A DNA stretch of 64,000 nucleotides from an uncultured Chlorobiaceae bacterium. Its GTDB lineage: Bacteria; Bacteroidota; Chlorobiia; Chlorobiales; Chlorobiaceae. The translations under genes were made by a program, and so were the position numbers. Below the pieces are notes generated by a model. The model did no database searches and was not told the DNA's origin. It worked only from the letters and a program-made list of their open reading frames with translations. The stretch spans positions 1 to 64,000 of the forward strand of contig CAISRC010000065.1 in NCBI GenBank assembly GCA_903887845.1. Direction: 5' to 3'. Of this stretch, positions 16,731-28,301 are shown one piece after another; the first letter of the stretch is position 1, and each line of letters opens with the position of its first letter.

Positions 16731-17297
16731 ATGATATTACCGATTAATATTTATAGCGATGATGTTCTTCGACGGAAAGCCAGGCCGTTGAAGGGAGTTG
16801 ATGGTGCGATTGTGGAGCTTGTGGAGTCGATGTTTGAGTCGATGCGCAATGCTGCGGGTATTGGTCTGGCTGCGCCACAGGTGGGGCATTCTCTGCGGCT
16901 GCTTGTGCTTGATGTGTCTTGTGTGAGCAATTATGAGGATGAAAAGCCGATGGTTGTTATTAATCCTCATATTCTTGCGGTCAGGGGTTCCAATGAAATG
17001 GAGGAGGGTTGCTTGAGTGTTCCTGGTGTTCAGGGTGATGTGGTTCGTCCTGCTTCTCTTACGTTAAAATACCGCGATGAGCATTTCGAGGAGCGTATTG
17101 GTGATTTTTCAGGTATGGTTGCAAGGGTGCTTCAGCATGAGATTGATCATCTCAACGGGACGCTCTTTGTTGACCGTCTGGAAAAGCGCGATCGGCGAAA
17201 AATCCAGAAAGAGCTGGAGGCTCTTTCCTCTGGTGTTGTCAATGCGGCCTATCCGGTCGTTACGCGTGATGTTGTTATGATATCTAAACCTTCTTGA
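16731..17297 (+). CDS. def: Peptide deformylase
   Basis: The 188-aa enzyme removes the formyl group from the N-terminal methionine of nascent proteins. All three metal-site motifs are intact: [10 protein letters not shown] (~residues 43-52), EGCLSVPG with the metal-binding Cys, and QHEIDHLNG with the two His and the catalytic Glu. It lies directly ahead of fmt, so the enzymes that remove and add the formyl group share an operon, as in many bacteria. The ATG at 16731 starts a standard N-terminus ([15 protein letters not shown]). Confidence 0.97.
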   Translation: MILPINIYSDDVLRRKARPLKGVDGAIVELVESMFESMRNAAGIGLAAPQVGHSLRLLVLDVSCVSNYEDEKPMVVINPHILAVRGSNEMEEGCLSVPGVQGDVVRPASLTLKYRDEHFEERIGDFSGMVARVLQHEIDHLNGTLFVDRLEKRDRRKIQKELEALSSGVVNAAYPVVTRDVVMISKPS

Positions 17298-17302
17298 GTG
17301 CC

Positions 17303-18247
17303 ATGCGGATTATTTTTATGGGAACCCCTGAGTTTGCTGTTCCCTCGTTGCAGGCTATTGCTGCTGAAAACAGTGCGTTCGAGCTTGTGCTTGTTGTTAC
17401 GGGAAAGGACAAACCTCGTAAAAATAAGCATTCCAATCCTGAACCATCAGCGGTAAAAAGGGCAGCTCTTGCTCTCGGGCTTCTGGTGTATGAAATTGAT
17501 GATGTCACTGATCCGGATTTTGCTGCAGTTGTTGCTGCGCAACGCCCTGATGTCATTGTTGTTGCCGCTTTCCGTATTCTGCCTCCTGCGGTGTATGAAC
17601 AGGCCTCTCTTGGTGCATTCAATCTGCATGCTTCGCTTCTTCCTGCCTATCGGGGTGCGGCTCCCATCAATTGGTCTATTATCAAGGGAGAAAAGGACAC
17701 CGGTGTCACCACATTTTTTCTGCAGCAGCGGGTTGATACCGGCAATATCATTCTTCAGGAAAAAACACCGATAGCCCCCGATGAAAATGCGGCGGATCTT
17801 ACTCGTCGCTTGTCGGAGATTGGAGCCCGGGTTGTTGTTCAGACGCTGCATCAAATAGCCGATGGCGGTGTCAACGTTTCCGGGCAGAATGAGGCCCTTG
17901 CTTCAAGGGCTCCCAAGCTCACGCGGGATAACACGCGAATCAACTGGTCGCAGCCGGTGACGGCTATCAATGATTTGATCAGGGGTCTGGCCTTGAAACC
18001 TGCGGCATGGACAACATTCCAGGGGAAAACCATGAAAATATTCAGCGCATGTCCAGCGGCGCTTTCAATCGAGATTCCATCAGCCTCTCCGGGAACCATG
18101 CTTGCGGATAAGAGCAGACTCTATGCAAGCGGAAGCGACGGCTGGATTGAGCTGTTGTCGCTGCAGCTTGAAGGGCGCAAACCCATGGAGGCATCTGAAT
18201 TTCTCAGAGGCTTCCGTCATGACGCAGAGGTTCTGTTTTTTGTGTAA
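17303..18247 (+). CDS. fmt: Methionyl-tRNA formyltransferase
   Basis: The 314-aa protein formylates Met-tRNA(fMet) using 10-formyl-tetrahydrofolate. Landmarks are [13 protein letters not shown] at the N-terminus, the formyl-transfer motif [16 protein letters not shown] at ~residues 110-125, and a C-terminal OB-like domain. ATG 17303 is preferred over an in-frame TTG at 17294 because the family starts at M-R-I-I-F-M-G-T. It begins 5 bases after the def stop. Confidence 0.97.
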   Translation: MRIIFMGTPEFAVPSLQAIAAENSAFELVLVVTGKDKPRKNKHSNPEPSAVKRAALALGLLVYEIDDVTDPDFAAVVAAQRPDVIVVAAFRILPPAVYEQASLGAFNLHASLLPAYRGAAPINWSIIKGEKDTGVTTFFLQQRVDTGNIILQEKTPIAPDENAADLTRRLSEIGARVVVQTLHQIADGGVNVSGQNEALASRAPKLTRDNTRINWSQPVTAINDLIRGLALKPAAWTTFQGKTMKIFSACPAALSIEIPSASPGTMLADKSRLYASGSDGWIELLSLQLEGRKPMEASEFLRGFRHDAEVLFFV

Positions 18248-18325
18248 CAGCTCTGCAATGTCACAATCGTAATAATTGCTTATATTCCTCACCTTGAATT
18301 TTCACAAGAATCAAACGCCCTTTTT

Positions 18326-20143
18326 ATGGCCTTGTCCAGTACAGAAGTCAGCCGCATCAGAAACTTCTGCATTATCGCGCATATCGATCATGGAAAATCC
18401 ACGCTGGCCGACCGCCTGCTCGAAATAACGCATACGCTTGATCGTACACAGATGGCCTCTGCACAGGTTCTTGATGATATGGACCTTGAGCGGGAGCGGG
18501 GCATTACCATCAAAAGCCATGCCATCCAGATGAAATACAAGGCTGCCGACGGGTTGCAATACACCTTGAACCTTATTGATACTCCCGGCCATGTCGACTT
18601 CAGCTATGAGGTTTCACGCTCTCTTGCTGCCTGTGAAGGGGCCCTCCTTATTGTTGATGCGACACAGGGTGTAGAGGCCCAGACTATTGCCAATCTCTAT
18701 CTGGCCATTGATGCCGGTCTTGATATTATTCCTGTTATCAATAAAATCGATCTTCCCTCTTCGGATGTTGAAGGTGTTGCCCGTCAGGTCATGGATCTTA
18801 TGGGAGTCAAACGTGAGGAGATTCTTCAGGTGTCGGCAAAAGCCGGTATCGGGGTGAGTGAGCTGATGGAGGCCATTGTTGCGCGTATTCCTCATCCTGC
18901 CGACAATAATCATCTACCCCTGCGGGCACTGATTTTTGATTCTGTTTTTGATTCGTATCGCGGTGCGGTAGTATACCTCCGTATTGTTGAGGGTTCACTG
19001 AGAAAGGGTGACAGGGTCAAGTTTTTTGCCAGCGACAAGATTTTTCTTGCCGATGAGATTGGCACCATGAGCATGAAGCGGCAGCCGAAAGATTTGCTTG
19101 AATCGGGAGATGTCGGTTATCTGATTTGCTCTATAAAGGATGTCAAGGATGCCAAGGTCGGCGATACGGTAACGCTTGTCGATAATCCCGCAAGCGAACG
19201 ACTTGCGGGTTATAAGGATGTCAAGCCGATGGTGTTCAGCGGCCTCTATCCGATCAATTCGAATGAATTTGAGGATCTTCGCGAGTCGCTTGAAAAGCTT
19301 GCACTGAATGATGCCTCGCTGGTTTATACTCCTGAAACGTCAGTTGCGCTTGGTTTCGGCTTCCGATGCGGATTTCTCGGATTGCTCCACATGGAGATTA
19401 TCCAGGAGCGTCTTGAGCGGGAGTACGGGGTCAATATCATCACCACGGTTCCGAATGTAGAGTACCGGGTTGTGATGACCAACGGGGAAATTGTTATAGT
19501 CGACAATCCATCAAAAATGCCTGAAACGGGTCGCATCAGCCTGGTTAAAGAGCCCTATGTGACCATGCAGATCATTACGCTTGCCGACTATATCGGCAAT
19601 ATCATGAAACTCGGTATAGAGCGCCGGGGCGAGTATAAAAATACCGATTATCTTGATGTCACCAGGGTGATCATGCATTTTGAGTTTCCGCTGGCAGAAA
19701 TCGTTTTTGATTTTCACGACAGGCTTAAATCCATTTCAAAAGGTTACGCCTCAATGGATTACGAGTATATTGGCTATCGTGAGTCTGATCTGGTCAAACT
19801 TGATGTGCTGCTGAATGGCGACACGGTTGATGCTCTCTCTATTGTGGTGCACCGTTCGAAGGCGTACGACTGGGGGAAGAAGCTTTGCCTGAAACTGAAA
19901 GGGATTATCCCGAAACAGATGTATGAAGTGGCGATTCAGGCGGCAATCGGCAGCAAAGTGATTTCTCGCGAAACCATCTCGGCAATGCGCAAAAACGTGC
20001 TGGCCAAGTGCTATGGCGGTGATATAAGCCGAAAGCGCAAGCTGCTTGAAAAACAGAAAGAGGGTAAAAAGAGAATGAAGCAGGTTGGCAGGGTAGAGGT
20101 TCCGCAGGAGGCGTTCCTTGCATTATTGAACATTGATGAATAG
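18326..20143 (+). CDS. lepA: Elongation factor 4 (LepA), back-translocating GTPase
   Basis: The 605-aa protein is full length for LepA. It has the G1 motif AHIDHGKST (~residues 18-26), G3 DTPGHVDF, G4 NKIDLP, and the LepA-specific C-terminal domain with basic [16 protein letters not shown]. LepA acts on stalled or mistranslocated ribosomes. It lies between fmt and the signal peptidase gene in the same direction; the lepA-lepB pairing is widely conserved. Confidence 0.97.
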   Translation: MALSSTEVSRIRNFCIIAHIDHGKSTLADRLLEITHTLDRTQMASAQVLDDMDLERERGITIKSHAIQMKYKAADGLQYTLNLIDTPGHVDFSYEVSRSLAACEGALLIVDATQGVEAQTIANLYLAIDAGLDIIPVINKIDLPSSDVEGVARQVMDLMGVKREEILQVSAKAGIGVSELMEAIVARIPHPADNNHLPLRALIFDSVFDSYRGAVVYLRIVEGSLRKGDRVKFFASDKIFLADEIGTMSMKRQPKDLLESGDVGYLICSIKDVKDAKVGDTVTLVDNPASERLAGYKDVKPMVFSGLYPINSNEFEDLRESLEKLALNDASLVYTPETSVALGFGFRCGFLGLLHMEIIQERLEREYGVNIITTVPNVEYRVVMTNGEIVIVDNPSKMPETGRISLVKEPYVTMQIITLADYIGNIMKLGIERRGEYKNTDYLDVTRVIMHFEFPLAEIVFDFHDRLKSISKGYASMDYEYIGYRESDLVKLDVLLNGDTVDALSIVVHRSKAYDWGKKLCLKLKGIIPKQMYEVAIQAAIGSKVISRETISAMRKNVLAKCYGGDISRKRKLLEKQKEGKKRMKQVGRVEVPQEAFLALLNIDE

Positions 20144-20194
20144 TGTTCAAGCCTGATTCTGTGAAATTTTTTTAACGCATAAATTGCTACAGTA

Positions 20195-21025
20195 TTGAAT
20201 ACTCAGAAAAGTAAACCGGGAAAAAAACATTTTCAGGAGTGGTTTGAAGCCCTGGTTATAGCGCTGATATTTACTATCGTACTTCGGGTTTTTGTGGTGG
20301 AAACGTACCGCATTCCAACAGGATCGATGGAGAATACGCTGCTTGCCGGTGATTTTCTTTTTGTCAACAAATATATTTATGGTCCGAAAATACCCTTTAC
20401 CGAGATTCGTCTGCCGGGAGTTGAAAAGGTTAGACATGGCGATATTATTGTCTTCAAATATCCCAAGGATCGGTCACTGAACTATATCAAGCGTTGTGTA
20501 GGCTTGAGCGGCGATACGCTTGAGATTCATGACCAGCAACTCATGATTAACAAGAAACCGGTACCCCTTCCAGAACATGCACAGTTTATCGGCAGTCGTG
20601 TACCTGCAGGAGAGGGAGATTACATGATTTTTCCGCAGTTTTCCAATTACAACAAGGATAATTACGGACCGATACGTATCCCCCGAAATGGTGATGTTGT
20701 TCAATTGACCGCAGCAACATTTCCCCTTTACAGCTCCCTTATTGCCGATGAGGGGCACGAAGTGAGTTTACAGGGTCGACAGGTATTTATTGACGGTTCT
20801 CCGACTCAGCAATACACTGTTCGTGGAAACTATTACTTTGCAATGGGCGATAACCGCGATAACAGTCTCGACAGTCGTTTCTGGGGATTTGTTCCAGAAA
20901 AAGATCTGGTCGGCAAGGCGTTGATGGTCTACTGGTCATGGGATCCCGATCTATCGTTGTGGAAGGATACTCTTAACAAACTTGCTTCTATCCGATGGAA
21001 TCGGCCAGGCTTGATGGTTCACTGA
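20195..21025 (+). CDS. lepB: Signal peptidase I
   Basis: The 276-aa inner-membrane serine protease cleaves Sec/Tat signal peptides. It has one N-terminal membrane helix (~residues 18-36), the catalytic Ser44 in PTGSMENTLL, the general-base Lys99 in YIKRCVGLSGD and the late box GDNRDNSLDSRFWG. TTG 20195 is used as start because no ATG or GTG precedes the membrane helix; the first internal ATG would remove the catalytic Ser region. The stop overlaps the convergent gene at 21019 by 7 bases. Confidence 0.95.
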   Translation: MNTQKSKPGKKHFQEWFEALVIALIFTIVLRVFVVETYRIPTGSMENTLLAGDFLFVNKYIYGPKIPFTEIRLPGVEKVRHGDIIVFKYPKDRSLNYIKRCVGLSGDTLEIHDQQLMINKKPVPLPEHAQFIGSRVPAGEGDYMIFPQFSNYNKDNYGPIRIPRNGDVVQLTAATFPLYSSLIADEGHEVSLQGRQVFIDGSPTQQYTVRGNYYFAMGDNRDNSLDSRFWGFVPEKDLVGKALMVYWSWDPDLSLWKDTLNKLASIRWNRPGLMVH

Positions 21026-21417
21026 ACGATACGATCATCAGCCAGAATTTTTTTGCAGATCACGTTGGTTGACAAGTTCCGATCGGCATGGCTGAAAAGA
21101 AGTTTTTCAAGGTTGGGGCAGGGTATTTCGAGTGTCGGGATCGTAATGGTGTGAGCCGGATGTTGCAGATTGCTTTCCGCTGCTCCTGCTGGCGTGAGTT
21201 CGATATCATTGAGTGTGACAGAATCAAGAATCAATCCCGATTTCAGCGATTTGATGCTTACCTGCCAGGTATTTCCAGTTGCCTGACCAACGGATTGTGC
21301 AATGTTCTTTTTGAAATCGGCATTCAGAAAGATATTGGTAGAGAGATAGACGAGAAGATATCCTGCAGGAAAGAGTACTCCCGGGGAGAGTAAAAGCGCC
21401 TTAAGCCAGTTTATCAT
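21019..21417 (-). CDS. Hypothetical membrane-anchored protein
   Basis: ATG 21417 gives a 132-aa protein with one N-terminal hydrophobic helix (LLLSPGVLFPAGYLLVYLS) and a soluble part rich in beta propensity (LKSGLILDSVTLNDIELTP). That segment recalls the N-terminal repeats of AsmA-like proteins, which also follow a single anchor helix, but the protein is far too short to be one. An upstream ATG gives 163 aa with an unlikely charged leader. Convergent with lepB and divergent from trpE. Function unknown. Confidence 0.55.
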   Translation of the reverse strand: MINWLKALLLSPGVLFPAGYLLVYLSTNIFLNADFKKNIAQSVGQATGNTWQVSIKSLKSGLILDSVTLNDIELTPAGAAESNLQHPAHTITIPTLEIPCPNLEKLLFSHADRNLSTNVICKKILADDRIVQ

Positions 21418-21562
21418 GAAATGCTTTTCTGGAAATCGGGGCACCATTATTTCTTTTTCATTTCGGCCGTTTCCGGAGTGTCCCACCGGAGTTCTTTTTT
21501 TACGATACAAAATTTTTTTCTTTATTACCGTGTATCAATAATTAATTCAGTTTTCTCTTCTT

Positions 21563-23059
21563 ATGCCAGTACATCAACGGCATGCGCCCTATCTTCTCAA
21601 ACCGCTTTTCAGGGAGATACATGCCGACACCGAAACCCCGGTTTCAGTCTATCTGAAGCTGAAACGCCCATTTTCCTGCCTGCTTGAGTCGGTTGAGGGC
21701 GAAGAGCATCTTGCCCGCTTTTCCTATATCGCCATAGATCCCGTTGCCATCCTGAAAGGATCGGTTGACGGGCTGGCTGAGCTTGAGATCCGGGATGAAA
21801 AATTCTGTGATCTCCGTGAGATAGCCGGTGGAGAGAAAAATCTTCGTTTGAAGATTGACCTCTGTCTTGCAGCATTCGATACTGAAGAGATACCAAGGAA
21901 AAAGAACGGAACGCCACAGATGATCACCTCTGGTGTTTTCGGCTATTTCGGGTACGATGCCATGCATCTTGTTGAAAGGATTCCAAAGCCTGAACTGGCA
22001 GATCCGGCTGGTATGCCTGATATTTTTCTTCTCTTCTGTGATACGCTTGTGGTTTTCGACAATGTCATGCGCAAGGTTTTTATTGTTTCCAATTATCTTG
22101 ATGAGACCGACAAGCTGACGGCGTTGAAAAAGATAGATCTTATTGCCGAACAGATGTTCCGGCCGCTGGGGCGTGAAGAGATTTCGTTCCGGGCCGAACA
22201 GCCCGAGCTGGTTGTTTCAAATACTTCAAAAGAAGAGTATCTGCAAAAAGTGATCAAGGCAAAAGATTACATTGTTGCCGGAGATATTTTTCAGGTACAA
22301 ATTTCACAGCGTCTCTGCCGTCCTCTCCATACTCGACCTTTTGATGTTTACAGGATGCTCAGAACCATCAATCCTTCGCCCTACTTATACTATTTTGACA
22401 TGAAGGAGTTTGAGATTGTCGGTTCATCTCCTGAATTACTGGTCAAGGTTGAGCGCGACAGCAACGGGCGACGTATGGTTGATACCCGCCCGATTGCAGG
22501 AACAAGGCATCGCGGCAGCAGTTTTGAAGAGGATGAGCGCAATGCCCGCGAGTTGCTTGCCGATGAGAAAGAGCTGGCGGAGCATCTCATGCTGATCGAT
22601 TTGAGCAGAAACGATATCGGCAGAATTGCCAAAATCGGCACTGTCGATACAAATGAGATGATGGTTATTGAAAAATATTCTCATGTGATGCATATTGTCA
22701 GTAATGTGCGGGGCGAACTTCGGGACGATCTTGGCACCATGGATGCATTCTGGTCCTGTTTCCCGGCTGGTACTCTCACCGGAGCGCCAAAGGTTCGTGC
22801 CATGGAGATCATTTACGAGCTTGAAAAGGAAAAACGGGGTTTGTACGGTGGTGCCGTTGGTTTCCTTGATTTCAAGGGAAATCTAACGACGGCAATTGCC
22901 ATCCGGACAATGGTTATCGAGAATGAAACAATCTATTTTCAGGCTGCCGGAGGTATTGTGGCTGATTCAAAGCCGGAAGCAGAATATGAAGAGACGATGA
23001 ATAAAATGAAGGCCGGCATTACGGCTGTTGAATCTATTGATGCTTTAGCGAACGATTAA
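21563..23059 (+). CDS. trpE: Anthranilate synthase component I
   Basis: The 498-aa enzyme converts chorismate and ammonia or glutamine into anthranilate, the first step of tryptophan synthesis. The regulatory motif L-L-E-S (residues 40-43) that binds feedback tryptophan is present. The chorismate-binding domain has PSPYLYYF, the TRPIAGTRHRG block, H-L-M-L-I-D-L-S-R-N-D, PAGTLTGAPKVRAME and the closing G-G-A-V-G-F and Q-A-A-G-G-I-V motifs. The glutaminase TrpG is not adjacent. Confidence 0.96.
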   Translation: MPVHQRHAPYLLKPLFREIHADTETPVSVYLKLKRPFSCLLESVEGEEHLARFSYIAIDPVAILKGSVDGLAELEIRDEKFCDLREIAGGEKNLRLKIDLCLAAFDTEEIPRKKNGTPQMITSGVFGYFGYDAMHLVERIPKPELADPAGMPDIFLLFCDTLVVFDNVMRKVFIVSNYLDETDKLTALKKIDLIAEQMFRPLGREEISFRAEQPELVVSNTSKEEYLQKVIKAKDYIVAGDIFQVQISQRLCRPLHTRPFDVYRMLRTINPSPYLYYFDMKEFEIVGSSPELLVKVERDSNGRRMVDTRPIAGTRHRGSSFEEDERNARELLADEKELAEHLMLIDLSRNDIGRIAKIGTVDTNEMMVIEKYSHVMHIVSNVRGELRDDLGTMDAFWSCFPAGTLTGAPKVRAMEIIYELEKEKRGLYGGAVGFLDFKGNLTTAIAIRTMVIENETIYFQAAGGIVADSKPEAEYEETMNKMKAGITAVESIDALAND

Positions 23060-23076
23060 AACGATTAATCCAATCC

Positions 23077-24600
23077 ATGATGAAAAAGAAACCATCATTT
23101 ATGAAATACCTGCTTCTGGTTTTTGCAGGTGTGACCGTAGGTGCTCTTATTTTTTCCAACCTGGAATTTAACTTCTCCTTTAACGGGACAAGTCTTTCCA
23201 GCAAGCCGAATTTTGCCACGGCAACGAGCAATATCGAAAACTATCCGATTCAGTCGCTGAAGAGCTTTAACGAGGCATTTGTGCAGATTGCCGAGTCGGC
23301 AACGCCTTCTGTGGTGACGATTTTTACTGAAAAAACCGTTAATCAGCGTATATTTTCTCCCTTCAGCTTTTTTGGAAGTCCTTTTGATGACATGTTTGGA
23401 ATGCAGGGGGGGGGAGCACTCAATAATGGCCGCAAAGAGGTTCAGCGGGGTCTCGGATCAGGGGTTATTGTGACTGCCGATGGTTATATTCTTACCAATA
23501 ATCATGTGATCGATGGCGCAGATGTTGTGTATGTCAGAACCTCGGATAACCGGAAACTTGATGCGAAGGTCATTGGTTCGGATCCAAAGACCGATATTGC
23601 CGTCATCAAAGTTAATGTAAAAGGGCTTAAACCAATTGTTATCGGCGACAGTGACAAACTCAGGGTTGGAGAATGGGTTATCGCAATCGGCAGCCCTCTT
23701 GGTGAAAATCTTGCGAGAACGGTTACCCAGGGGATTGTAAGCGCCAAAGGCCGTGCAAATGTCGGGCTTGCCGATTATGAAGATTTCATACAGACCGATG
23801 CAGCAATTAATCCCGGTAATTCCGGTGGCCCTCTTGTCAACATCAACGGAGAGCTTGTCGGTGTCAATACGGCCATAGCAAGCCGCACGGGCGGGTTCGA
23901 GGGGATAGGTTTTGCTGTGCCATCGAATATGGCCAAAGCGGTATTGACCTCCCTTATTACCACCGGAAAGGTGACCAGATCCTATCTGGGTGTGACGCTT
24001 CAGGATATTGATGATAATCTTGCAAAAGCCATGCATCTGAAGGCAGGTGAAGGGGCGTTGGTTGGAACAGTTGTAGAGGGAAGTCCTGCGGCAAAAAGCG
24101 GACTGAAAACTGGCGATGTTATCATTGACTATAATGGGGTAAAGGTTGCGAGCAGTGTTTCTTTTCGGAATGCCATTGCCAGCCAGGCTCCAGGATCAAC
24201 GGTAAATCTCAGGGTATTCAGGGATGGAAGTGTTAAAAATTTCACTGTTCGTCTTGAAGAGCAGGTGGCAACAAAGGTTGCAGATGCATCCCGGACAGAA
24301 GCAGGGGAGACGGTTAGCACTGTGCTTGGTTTCAGGGCGGAGGAGCTTACTGCTGAGATAGCTCAGAAACTGAAACTCAAGTCATCTGCTGGCAAGGTTG
24401 TTATTACGGCCATGGCACCTTCCTCCAATGCCTATCGTGCAGGTTTGCGCCCGGGCGATCTTATTCTTTCTGTGAACAAACAGGAGGTTCCTTCATTGGC
24501 AGGTTACGGCACCCTTGTTAAAAACATCAAAAAGGGTGATCTGTTGTTTTTGCTTGTTGATCGTGGAGGAAGCAAAATATATTTTGCGTTTAATGTGTAA
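23077..24600 (+). CDS. HtrA/DegQ-type periplasmic serine protease
   Basis: The 507-aa protein has an N-terminal membrane/signal helix (~residues 9-27), a trypsin-like domain and two PDZ domains. The catalytic triad is His143 (LTNNHVIDGA), Asp173 (KTDIAVIKV) and Ser249 (INPGNSGGPL). A Gly/Met/Phe-rich loop around residues 95-115 corresponds to the LA loop of DegP. The PDZ units begin near residue 310 and 410. It degrades or chaperones misfolded envelope proteins. Start at ATG 23077 or the adjacent 23080. It follows trpE by 17 bases and is closed by the terminator at 24642-24681. Confidence 0.95.
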   Translation: MMKKKPSFMKYLLLVFAGVTVGALIFSNLEFNFSFNGTSLSSKPNFATATSNIENYPIQSLKSFNEAFVQIAESATPSVVTIFTEKTVNQRIFSPFSFFGSPFDDMFGMQGGGALNNGRKEVQRGLGSGVIVTADGYILTNNHVIDGADVVYVRTSDNRKLDAKVIGSDPKTDIAVIKVNVKGLKPIVIGDSDKLRVGEWVIAIGSPLGENLARTVTQGIVSAKGRANVGLADYEDFIQTDAAINPGNSGGPLVNINGELVGVNTAIASRTGGFEGIGFAVPSNMAKAVLTSLITTGKVTRSYLGVTLQDIDDNLAKAMHLKAGEGALVGTVVEGSPAAKSGLKTGDVIIDYNGVKVASSVSFRNAIASQAPGSTVNLRVFRDGSVKNFTVRLEEQVATKVADASRTEAGETVSTVLGFRAEELTAEIAQKLKLKSSAGKVVITAMAPSSNAYRAGLRPGDLILSVNKQEVPSLAGYGTLVKNIKKGDLLFLLVDRGGSKIYFAFNV

Positions 24601-24641
24601 AGTTTTTTTGCCTGAAGGATTAAGAGTTGTACATTGATTTG

Positions 24642-24681
24642 AAGTAAAGTCAGCGGTGCGTAACTGACTTTACTTTTTTTT
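24642..24681 (+). terminator. Rho-independent terminator after the DegQ-type gene
   Basis: A 12-bp perfect stem (24642-24653 pairing with 24664-24675) with a 10-base loop is followed by a run of eight T. It lies 42 bases past the stop. Confidence 0.85.
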
Positions 24682-24759
24682 GTTCGCAATCCCGTCCGTT
24701 TTCATGCATCGTTTTTATGGTGTTATTTTCTTTTATTTTCAACAAAAACAGTACAAGAG

Positions 24760-25239
24760 ATGACTGACAGAATTTACCTGACAAGCGATGGATACAACCG
24801 GCTGAAAGAGGAGTTGTATGTGCTGGTTCATCAAACCAGAAGGGAAGTTCTGGAAAAAATAGCCGAAGCAAGGGCTCATGGTGATCTCAGTGAAAATGCA
24901 GAATATGATGCGGCACGAGAAGAGCAGTCACATACAGAAGCGCGCATTGCCGATCTCGAAAACAAGCTTGCATCAGCAACGATTCTTGATCCCAAACAGA
25001 TAAAGACCGACAAGGTTTATATTCTTACTTCTGTAAAACTATGTAATCTCGATGATCCAAATGAGATTATTGAGTACACTCTGGTCTCTTCAGAAGAAGC
25101 CGATACCGATACGGGCAAGATTTCCGTTCGCTCTCCTGTAGGAAGGGCGCTTATTGGAAAGGCTGTCGGTGAAAAAGTTAAGGTAGTTGTGCCGAAAGGT
25201 GAACTTCATTATGAGATATTGGAGATTTTCGTTAAATAA
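24760..25239 (+). CDS. greA: Transcription elongation factor GreA
   Basis: The 159-aa length is standard. The N-terminal coiled coil contains [20 protein letters not shown], with the acidic D-x-S-E-N-A-E-Y tip that enters the RNA polymerase secondary channel and stimulates cleavage of backtracked RNA. The C-terminal FKBP-like domain has [14 protein letters not shown]. It begins the greA - small protein - tpiA cluster. Confidence 0.97.
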   Translation: MTDRIYLTSDGYNRLKEELYVLVHQTRREVLEKIAEARAHGDLSENAEYDAAREEQSHTEARIADLENKLASATILDPKQIKTDKVYILTSVKLCNLDDPNEIIEYTLVSSEEADTDTGKISVRSPVGRALIGKAVGEKVKVVVPKGELHYEILEIFVK

Positions 25240-25262
25240 GGGCAAATTAAACCAGCTATCCC

Positions 25263-25487
25263 ATGGGGAAACGTCAAATCATCTATCGTCAGGAGAGTAT
25301 CGGCGGCAATCAGGAGTTGCTGAATCGTGAAATTAACCTGGTGACCAAAGAGGCAAGAGTGTGGCATGGCAGAGTCATCTCTGTCGGCAGTAACGAAGTT
25401 GAAGTCAAGGATGCTCGTTCAGGAAAACACCGGTTCACTGTGGATCAGATCGACCGGATCTATTATGATGTAAAAACAGAATATTAA
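25263..25487 (+). CDS. Small conserved-looking protein, Sm/SH3-like barrel suspected
   Basis: The 74-aa protein is tightly packed between greA (23 bases before) and tpiA (3 bases after), which supports a real gene. It reads as a short helix (NQELLNREIN) followed by about five beta strands: RVWHGRVISVG, NEVEVKDARSG, KHRFTVDQIDRIYYD. The helix-plus-five-strand layout, including a strand-4/5 pair ending V-D-Q-I-D-R-I, resembles LSm/Hfq or other small SH3-like barrels. I do not recognise a named family and no RNA-binding motif is clear. Confidence 0.7.
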   Translation: MGKRQIIYRQESIGGNQELLNREINLVTKEARVWHGRVISVGSNEVEVKDARSGKHRFTVDQIDRIYYDVKTEY

Positions 25488-25490
25488 GAG

Positions 25491-26246
25491 ATGCGTAGAA
25501 AAATTGTTGTCGGCAACTGGAAAATGAACAATACCATTGCTGAGTCGGAGACCCTTGCCGCAGAAGTGCTTGCCGCGCTTGGTGAAAACTTTTCAGGCTG
25601 CGAAGTTGGCATAGCGCCGACTTTTCTGGCACTGGAAGCTGCGGGAAGGATTATTGAAGGGAGTGAAGTGCAGCTTGTTGCCCAGAACTGTCATTACGAA
25701 AATGATGGAGCCTATACCGGCGAAGTATCAGCCAGAATGCTCAATGCCGCAGGTTGTTCCTCAGTTATTATCGGCCACTCCGAGCGTCGCCAGTACTTCG
25801 GCGAAACCAATGCTACCGTCAATCTTAGAACCAAAAAGGCATTGTCAGAAGGGCTTAACGTTATTCTCTGTGTCGGTGAAACACTTGCCGAGCGCGAAAG
25901 CGGAGTAACCGAAGCCATTATCTCATCACAGGTACGCGAAGGGTTGGCTGGTATCAGCGATATCAGTGCAATTGTTGTTGCTTATGAGCCTGTCTGGGCT
26001 ATCGGTACCGGAAAAACAGCCTCCTCTCTGCAGGCTGAAGAGGTGCATCTCCAGATCCGCACACTTGTTACTGAACTCTATGGTGATGCTGCCGCCCAGG
26101 GACTTCGGATTCAGTACGGTGGAAGTGTCAAGCCTTCCAATGCCGTAGAACTTTTTGCTATGCCAAACATTGACGGCGGCCTGATTGGCGGAGCCAGCCT
26201 TAACGCAGCCGATTTCGTTGCTATCGTCAAAGCCGCATCGCTTTAA
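25491..26246 (+). CDS. tpiA: Triosephosphate isomerase
   Basis: The 251-aa TIM-barrel enzyme interconverts dihydroxyacetone phosphate and glyceraldehyde 3-phosphate. The catalytic residues are Lys11 (GNWKMN), His96 (IIGHSERR) and Glu166 ([11 protein letters not shown]); the phosphate-binding YGGSVK and GGLIGGASL loops are present. The gene starts 3 bases after the small upstream gene, implying translational coupling. Confidence 0.97.
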   Translation: MRRKIVVGNWKMNNTIAESETLAAEVLAALGENFSGCEVGIAPTFLALEAAGRIIEGSEVQLVAQNCHYENDGAYTGEVSARMLNAAGCSSVIIGHSERRQYFGETNATVNLRTKKALSEGLNVILCVGETLAERESGVTEAIISSQVREGLAGISDISAIVVAYEPVWAIGTGKTASSLQAEEVHLQIRTLVTELYGDAAAQGLRIQYGGSVKPSNAVELFAMPNIDGGLIGGASLNAADFVAIVKAASL

Positions 26247-26263
26247 ATTTCCCTCATTCGATC

Positions 26264-26305
26264 AATTGAGAGTGGGCAACAAACAACAACTGTTCACTCT
26301 CAATT
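26264..26305. repeat. 11-bp inverted repeat between convergent genes
   Basis: AATTGAGAGTG (26264-26274) and CACTCTCAATT (26295-26305) are exact reverse complements with a 20-base spacer, placed between the ends of tpiA and thiC. It may act as a weak bidirectional terminator or transcript end; no T-run is present. Confidence 0.45.
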
Positions 26306-26317
26306 CATCGTCCATGG

Positions 26318-28026
<1,709 letters not shown>

Positions 28027-28130
28027 ATCTTTTCTTGCGTCAGCATTACCTGCATCAAGTTATAAGGGTCTACTCTGAGCCTCCTCTTTTCCCCGCAGAT
28101 GTGGCGGAAAAAATTAAGCACCCCCAAGAT
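28027..28130 (-). promoter_or_regulatory. TPP (THI-box) riboswitch upstream of thiC
   Basis: Read on the minus strand, the segment has the TPP aptamer elements in order. A P1 stem pairs ATCTT (28126-28130) with AAGAT (28027-28031). Next come GGGGTGC, a strong P3 stem (TTTTTCCGC with GCGGGGAAAA), the GGCT-xAGA thi-box segment, ACCCTT, AACTTGAT, GGTAATGC and a closing GACGCAAGAA. The position ~75 bases before the thiC start is as expected. One highly conserved position differs: the CTGAGA element reads CTCAGA. Confidence 0.85.
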
Positions 28131-28301
28131 GAGAATCTGATTGAACAATAGTTAAAATCAGAGGATTATACAAATGAGTTATCATCGGCTATGTACTCAC
28201 TTTTCTGAACTGGTCCGGTCGCAATGTTTTTTTTGTCTTGTTCCAGCTTTTTCGGCCAGATCAGGCAGGAAAAGAATCATTCCCCCTTCAGTTGATGGGC
28301 A

